Of a stretch of 64,000 nt of DNA, positions 59,001-64,000 are shown one piece after another. The translations under genes were made by a program, and so were the position numbers. The first letter of the stretch is position 1, and the number at the start of each line of letters is the position of its first letter. Under the pieces are notes generated by a model. It was not told the origin of the DNA and ran no database searches. It saw only the letters and a list, made by a program, of their open reading frames with translations. The stretch comes from Saururus chinensis (Eukaryota; Streptophyta; Magnoliopsida; Piperales; Saururaceae), in assembly GCA_035235625.1 (NCBI GenBank), contig CP141148.1, positions 16,307,057 through 16,371,056 on the forward strand, read 5' to 3'.

Positions 59001-60922
59001 AGAACGGTCAAATTGTGGAATCGTTTTCTCCATTTGATTTGAAATTACGAACGTAACAAATGATTATGAGGACATTATAAAATTTAATTAATTTAATGAT
59101 TTATGCACATTTTTAACGAACTTTGGTTTTAATTGATTAAAACAATATAAGTATAACAAAAGTGGTCCAATTGGTTCTTTGTTTAGAGCATTTGATTTTT
59201 CTTATGAACTTAGTAAATGATTGCATATTTTTTTAAAATAACTAAATATATATTTGTGACGGGCTTGGGTGCTTTATTTTAAAACTAGTTAAGTGAATAA
59301 AATCACATAAGTTAAGTAAGAACGGTCAAATTGTGGCATCACTTTCTCCATTTGATTACGAACTTAACAAATTGTTCGGAGGACTTTTTAAACTATAAGC
59401 GATATAACAATTAGTGCACATTCTTAACGAACGACGGTTTTAATCGATTAAAAGAAAATAACTAGATAAAAAGTAGTCCGATTAGTTCATCATTTTGTAC
59501 ATTTTATCTATTATTACAAACATAGTAAATTAGTTTGTATTTATTTAAAAAAACTAAATGTACATTTGTGACTATCTTGGGTGCTCTTTTCTAAAACTAG
59601 TTTAAATTGTGTTATCACTTTCTCAATTTGATTTGTAATTATGAATGTAATAAATGATTCGGATGTCTTTCAAAACTATAAATTATATAATAATTTGTAC
59701 ACATTCTCAACGAACTTCAATTTTTATAGATTAAATAGATATAACTAGACCAGTCTGATTAGTTCGTCGTTTAGTGCATTTAATTTATTCTTACGAATTT
59801 AGTAAATTAGTACATTAAAGCAACTAAATATACATTCATGATGAACTTGGTTGCTTTGTTCTAAAACTAAGTGATTAAAAATCACATAAGTTAAGAAAAA
59901 TGGTCAAATTGTGACATCGTTTTCTCCATTTGATTCGTAATTTCGAAGATAACAAATGATTGGGAAGGTCTTTGTAAACTTTCAATGATATAACAATTTG
60001 TTCACATTCTTAACAAACTTCAGTTTTAATCGATTAAAAGGAAATAACTAGACCAAAAGTGGTCTAATTAGATCATCATTTTGTGCATTTGATACCTTCT
60101 TGTGAACTTAGTAAATGAGTATGTATTACTTTAAAAAAACTAAATGTACATAATTTATAGAAGAACGGTAGAATTGTGGCATCCCTTTCTCCATTTGATT
60201 CATAATTATTTTATAGGACTTTTTGAACTTCAAATGATATAACAATTTGTGCACATTCTTAATGAGCTTTGGTTTTAATTGATTAAAAAGCATATAACTA
60301 GACCAAAAGTGGTCTGATTAGTTTGCTGTTTAGTGCATTTGATTCGTTCTTACGTACTTAGTAAATAAAAATATATTTATTTAAAATAACTAAATAAATA
60401 TTAGTGCTTGGTTGCTTTGTTCTGAAACTAGTTCATCGAATAAAATCACATAATGTAAAGAAGAATAGCCAAATTGTGGCATCGCTTTCTCAATTTGATA
60501 TTTAATTACGATCGTAACAAATGATTTGAAAGTATTTTTAAACTTCAAACTATATAACGATTTGTGCACATTCAATTTGATTCGTAATTACGATCGTAAA
60601 AAATGATTTGGAAGTGTTTTAAACTTCAAACGATATAGCGATTTGTGCATATTCTTAACTAATATCGGTTTTAATCGATTAAAATGAAATAACTAGAACA
60701 AAAGTGGTCCAATTGGTTCTTCATTTTGTATGTTTGATTTGTTCTTACAAACTTAATAAATGAGTACATATTTTTTTAAAATAACTAAATATACATTCGT
60801 TACGAGCTTAGTTGTTTTGTTTATAACTAGTTAAGTGAATAAAATCACATAAGTTAAGGAAGAACGGTTAAATTATGTCATCGCTTTTTTTAATTTGATT
60901 CGTAATTACGAATGTAACAAAT
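56090..60922 (+). repeat. Satellite array, block 8 (about 15 monomers)
   Basis: Head-to-tail, same orientation. Small rearrangements are visible: a ~30-bp duplication near 57320-57370 (AAATATACATT twice) and an ~85-bp duplication at about 60489-60660 (TTACGATCGTAA twice). Type-B markers (GAAATAAC, ATTTTGTGC) recur near 59450, 60045 and 60690. The block ends at the CAAAT duplication of the solo LTR. Confidence 0.96.
60918..60922. other. Target-site duplication CAAAT, left copy
   Basis: CAAAT precedes the solo LTR and is repeated at 62359-62363. Removing the LTR and one copy restores GTAACAAATGATTAGG, the normal satellite text. Confidence 0.93.
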
Positions 60923-62358
60923 TGTTGTTATGTCCAAACCAGACTATGAAGAAGTAAAATTCAGATTTGTTTTACTTGCCAATTGTAGTAGACAAGGTCG
61001 ATTCATAGGGAAAGCCTTGTGTAACAAAGAAAATTGTTACGAAGAAATAGAAGAAGGAAAAATTAAGAAAGAAAAAGTAGAAAAGTATTGAGGCAATAAG
61101 GAGTCAAGAAATCAAGATGAGAAAACACTAAGGTATTAAGGATTATTATAACATCTAATGATATTCTTTATGTATCATGTTATCTTTTTTAGAATCGAAT
61201 GAAGATTCTATCTAACCGGAAGATATGAACATTAATATTGAAATTAAAGATAGAAAATACTTTAGATAGATTAAGGATAAAAATAATTGTCTTAAAGATT
61301 TCTCTATATCCAAATCACAAAAGATCAAAAAGGAGAGCCTTCAAGCATCTTATGTATCCAAATCACAAAGAAACAAAAAGAAGAAAAATATTAAATAAAC
61401 ATCACTTCAAATAAACACTACTTACTTAAAACAATTGATGAAATATGAATAGAACTCCATTAAATTGTTACAAATCACCTCTAGCCTTAGCTTGAGAGCT
61501 TAGTTAGCCATTAAAATTAAACTAAAAATAAAAATATAAAAGAAGAAAAGAAAAATAGGAGAAGAGAGCTCCAAAGAGGAGGGAATAATGCCTCCATCAC
61601 ATCCACCCTTCTATTTATAGGAATAGAAGGGGTTACTTCAATGGGGAAAGTAAAATCATATCTCTAGATTGCATCCAAATTAATTGCCTAATTGGTTGCT
61701 TCTTTGGCAATGATTAGATTTTAAATTAATTATATAAATTAATAATTTATTTAGCAAATAAGTATCTTTGAATCTTCCTTTAGTTATCCAAGCAGCCTCA
61801 TTGTCTTTCCTTATGTATATAAATCAATCATAATTAATTAAAAGATTCTCCATGTGCTAGTCTCGGGTTAGTTAACTAGTTATCCCTTTGCATGCCGAAT
61901 TCGACCTACAAATCTTCGGAATTTGGAATTTCTTCCTAAAATAACAAATGTAACTACAGAAGTTTTCTTTCTAATGCCACCAGAATCGTATCAATCTAAG
62001 TTATACATATAGTCAAAATACTAAGGTTGTGTCAATCTGTCCGAATCAACTTCTTTCCTAATTTAGTTCTCTTGATGCAAATCTCAAATCCAATGGGTCC
62101 ACAAGGTTGTGTTCGACCATTTCATGCATGTTTAGACCATTAAAACCTATTTTTTACTTTTAAATAGCTTTGGGTAGTTTGGCTTCACTTCCTCTTCCAG
62201 TTGGATCCTGTTGAAGCTTGTTTAAACATGTAAACTCAATTAAGGTCCAGCTAACCTATTCAAAACATAAATAGCCCAAATAAATAATGAATTAACACAA
62301 AATAGGATTGCAATTTGAAATGTGAGAACATTTAATTAAACATTATTTGAGTCCATCA
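60923..62358 (-). mobile_element. Solo LTR of an Athila/Tat-like gypsy element (1436 bp)
   Basis: On the minus strand it begins TGATGGACTCAAATAATG and ends GGACATAACAACA, with CAAAT duplicated on both sides. No internal region is present, so it is the product of recombination between two LTRs. It matches the LTR part of 46840-48003. TATA box CTATAAATAG on the minus strand lies at 61611-61620. The segment GGTCGATTCATAGGGAAAGCC near 61006 resembles the ATCGG/GATTCCACA region of Athila LTRs. Satellite continues in register after it. Confidence 0.9.
61611..61620 (-). promoter_or_regulatory. Putative TATA box in the solo LTR
   Basis: The minus strand reads CTATAAATAG, about 740 bases from the LTR start. 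It is conserved in position with the copy at 47261-47270. Confidence 0.55.
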
Positions 62359-64000
62359 CAAATGATTAGGTGGTCTTTCAAAACTTTTAACGATATAATG
62401 ATTTGTCTACATTCTTAACGAACTTAGGTTTCAATCGATTAAAAGGATATAAGTAGACCAAAAGTGATCCAATTAGTTCCTCATTTTATGTATTTGATAC
62501 ATTTATACAAACTTAGTAAATAAGTACATATTTATTTTATTTTAAAACTAGTTATGCGAATTAAATCATATAAGTTAAGGAAGAACGGTTAAATTATAGC
62601 ATCCCTTTCTAAATTTGATTTGTAATTACGAACGTAACAAACAATTGGGAGGTCATTTAGAACTTAAATGGTATAATAATTTTATGGACATTCTTAACAA
62701 ACTTCATTTTTAATCGATTAAAAGGATAGAACTAGACCAAAAGTAGTCCAATTTGTTCGTCGTTTAGTGCGTTTAATTCATTCTCACGGACTTAGTAAAT
62801 GAGTACTTATATATTTAAAACAACTAATTATATATTTGTGATGAGGCTGGGTGTGTTGTTCTAAAACTAGTTAAGCAAATAAAATTACATAAGTTTAGTA
62901 AGAACTGTCAAATTGTTGCATCGTTTTCTTAATTTCATTCGTAATTACTAACATAATAAATGATTTGGAGGTCTTTCAAAACATTAAACAATATAATGAT
63001 TTGTGCACATTCTTAACGAACTTCAGTTTTAATTAATTAAAAGGATATACCTTTAAACAATATAAGAATTTGGGCACATTCTTGATGAACTTCAGTTTTA
63101 ATTGATTAAGGTACCTTTACAAAAATTTGTCCAATTGGCTCGTCGTTTAGTACATTTGATTCAATCCTACAAACTTAGCAACTGTGTGAGTAATTCTTTA
63201 AAACAACTAAATTTACATTCATAATGAGCTTAGGTGCTTTGTTCAAAAACTAGTTAAGCGAATAAAATAACATAAGTTAAGGAAGAACGGTCAAATTGTG
63301 ACATTGTTTTCTCCATATGATTCGTAATTAAAAACGTAACAAATGATTGGGAGGTTTGCTTAAACTTTAAATAATATAACGATTTGTGCGCATTCTTAAC
63401 AAACTTCAGTTTTAATCGATTAAAAAGATATAACTAGACCAAAAGTGGTCAGATTTGTTTGTCGTTTAGTACGTTTGATTCATTCCTACAACTAAATATA
63501 CATTTGTGACGAGCTTGGGTGATTTGTTCTAAAACTAGTTAAGCAAATAAAATCACATAAGTTGAGGAAGAACGGTCAAATTGTGGCATCGCTTTCTCCA
63601 TTTGATTTGTAATTATGAACGTAACAAATGATTGGGAGGTTTGTTTAAACTTTAAACAATATAACGATTTGTGCCCATTCTTAACGAACTTCTGTTTTAA
63701 TTTATTAGAAGGATATAACTAGACAAAAAATGGTCAGATTTGTTTGTCATTTAGTGCGTTTGATTCAGTGTTACAAACATACTAAATTTGTAAGTATTTC
63801 TTCAAAACAACTAAATATGCATTCGTGACGAGCTTGGGTGCTTTGTTCTAAAACTAGTTAAGTGAATAAAATCACATAAGTTAAGGAAGCACGGTCAAAT
63901 TGTGGCATCACTTTCTATATTTAATTTGTAATTTCGAACCCAACAAATGATAAGGTTGTCTTTTGAAACTTTAAACGATATAACGATTTGTGCACATTCT
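62359..64000 (+). repeat. Satellite array, block 9 (about 5 monomers), continues past the window
   Basis: Last block, same orientation. CATTCTTAAC landmarks at 63391, 63676 and 63995 give steps of 285 (a copy lacking ~33 bp near 63487) and 319 bases. A partial ~60-bp duplication (TTAAACAATATAA, twice) lies at about 62984-63108. The array runs off the right edge. Confidence 0.96.

Noticed and set aside
1-64000. tRNA, rRNA, microRNA or host protein genes
   Set aside because: No cloverleaf, rRNA block or exon-like conserved domain could be found by eye. The only tRNA-related text is the primer binding sites of LTR elements. A tRNAscan and protein search would be needed to exclude small genes fully.

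Overview
The window is repeat-dominated plant nuclear DNA. I found no host gene, rRNA or tRNA in it. Two repeat classes account for almost every base. The first is an AT-rich tandem satellite with a monomer of about 319 bp, in one orientation throughout; it makes up roughly 26 kb (about 40%) in nine blocks. The second is a set of Ty3/gypsy-type LTR retrotransposons and their remnants, which interrupt the array. Athila-type gag-pol, chromodomain-bearing gypsy elements, PBSs complementary to initiator tRNA-Met, and large LTRs beginning TGTAACA indicate a flowering plant. The setting looks like a pericentromere, a centromere or another satellite heterochromatin block. The species cannot be named from sequence alone.

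Layout. 1-5870: 5' part of a degenerate Athila-like element on the minus strand (RNase H, RT, protease, gag, PBS, 5' LTR), running off the left edge. It is inserted into a decayed chromovirus fragment (5871-8235, minus). 8240-9207: satellite. 9208-14570: a structurally complete but coding-dead chromovirus (minus) with 380-bp LTRs, a TACAA target-site duplication, a PBS and a chromodomain remnant. 14571-19050: satellite, in register with the previous block. 19051-28443: a large LTR (TGTAACATCC family) split by a nested non-coding LTR element (20234-26904, plus, CTCAA duplication). 28444-29225: satellite. 29226-33607 and 37579-41339: two copies of another long LTR family in opposite orientation, with satellite between them. 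41340-45830: satellite. 45831-48003: decayed gag plus partial LTR (minus). 48004-52441: satellite with signs of higher-order organisation. 52442-55096: gag tail, polypurine tract and a 2.5-kb LTR (plus). 55097-55501: satellite. 55502-56089: LTR plus chromodomain remnant (minus). 56090-60922: satellite. 60923-62358: solo LTR with a CAAAT duplication. 62359-64000: satellite.

How it fits together. The array appears to have formed first as a uniform head-to-tail tract, and elements then inserted into it. Where a target-site duplication survives, the monomer register continues across the insertion; elsewhere the junctions show deletions. LTR pairs differ by about 10%, mostly through transitions, as expected for old, methylated insertions. 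Every coding region seen is a transposon gene broken by stops or frameshifts, so no pathway or operon is present. The less ordinary features are the satellite (two perfect dyads per consensus monomer, alternating monomer types), the non-coding LTR element with unequal LTRs and several internal minisatellites, and a gag-to-LTR remnant in which the zinc knuckle lies directly before the polypurine tract.
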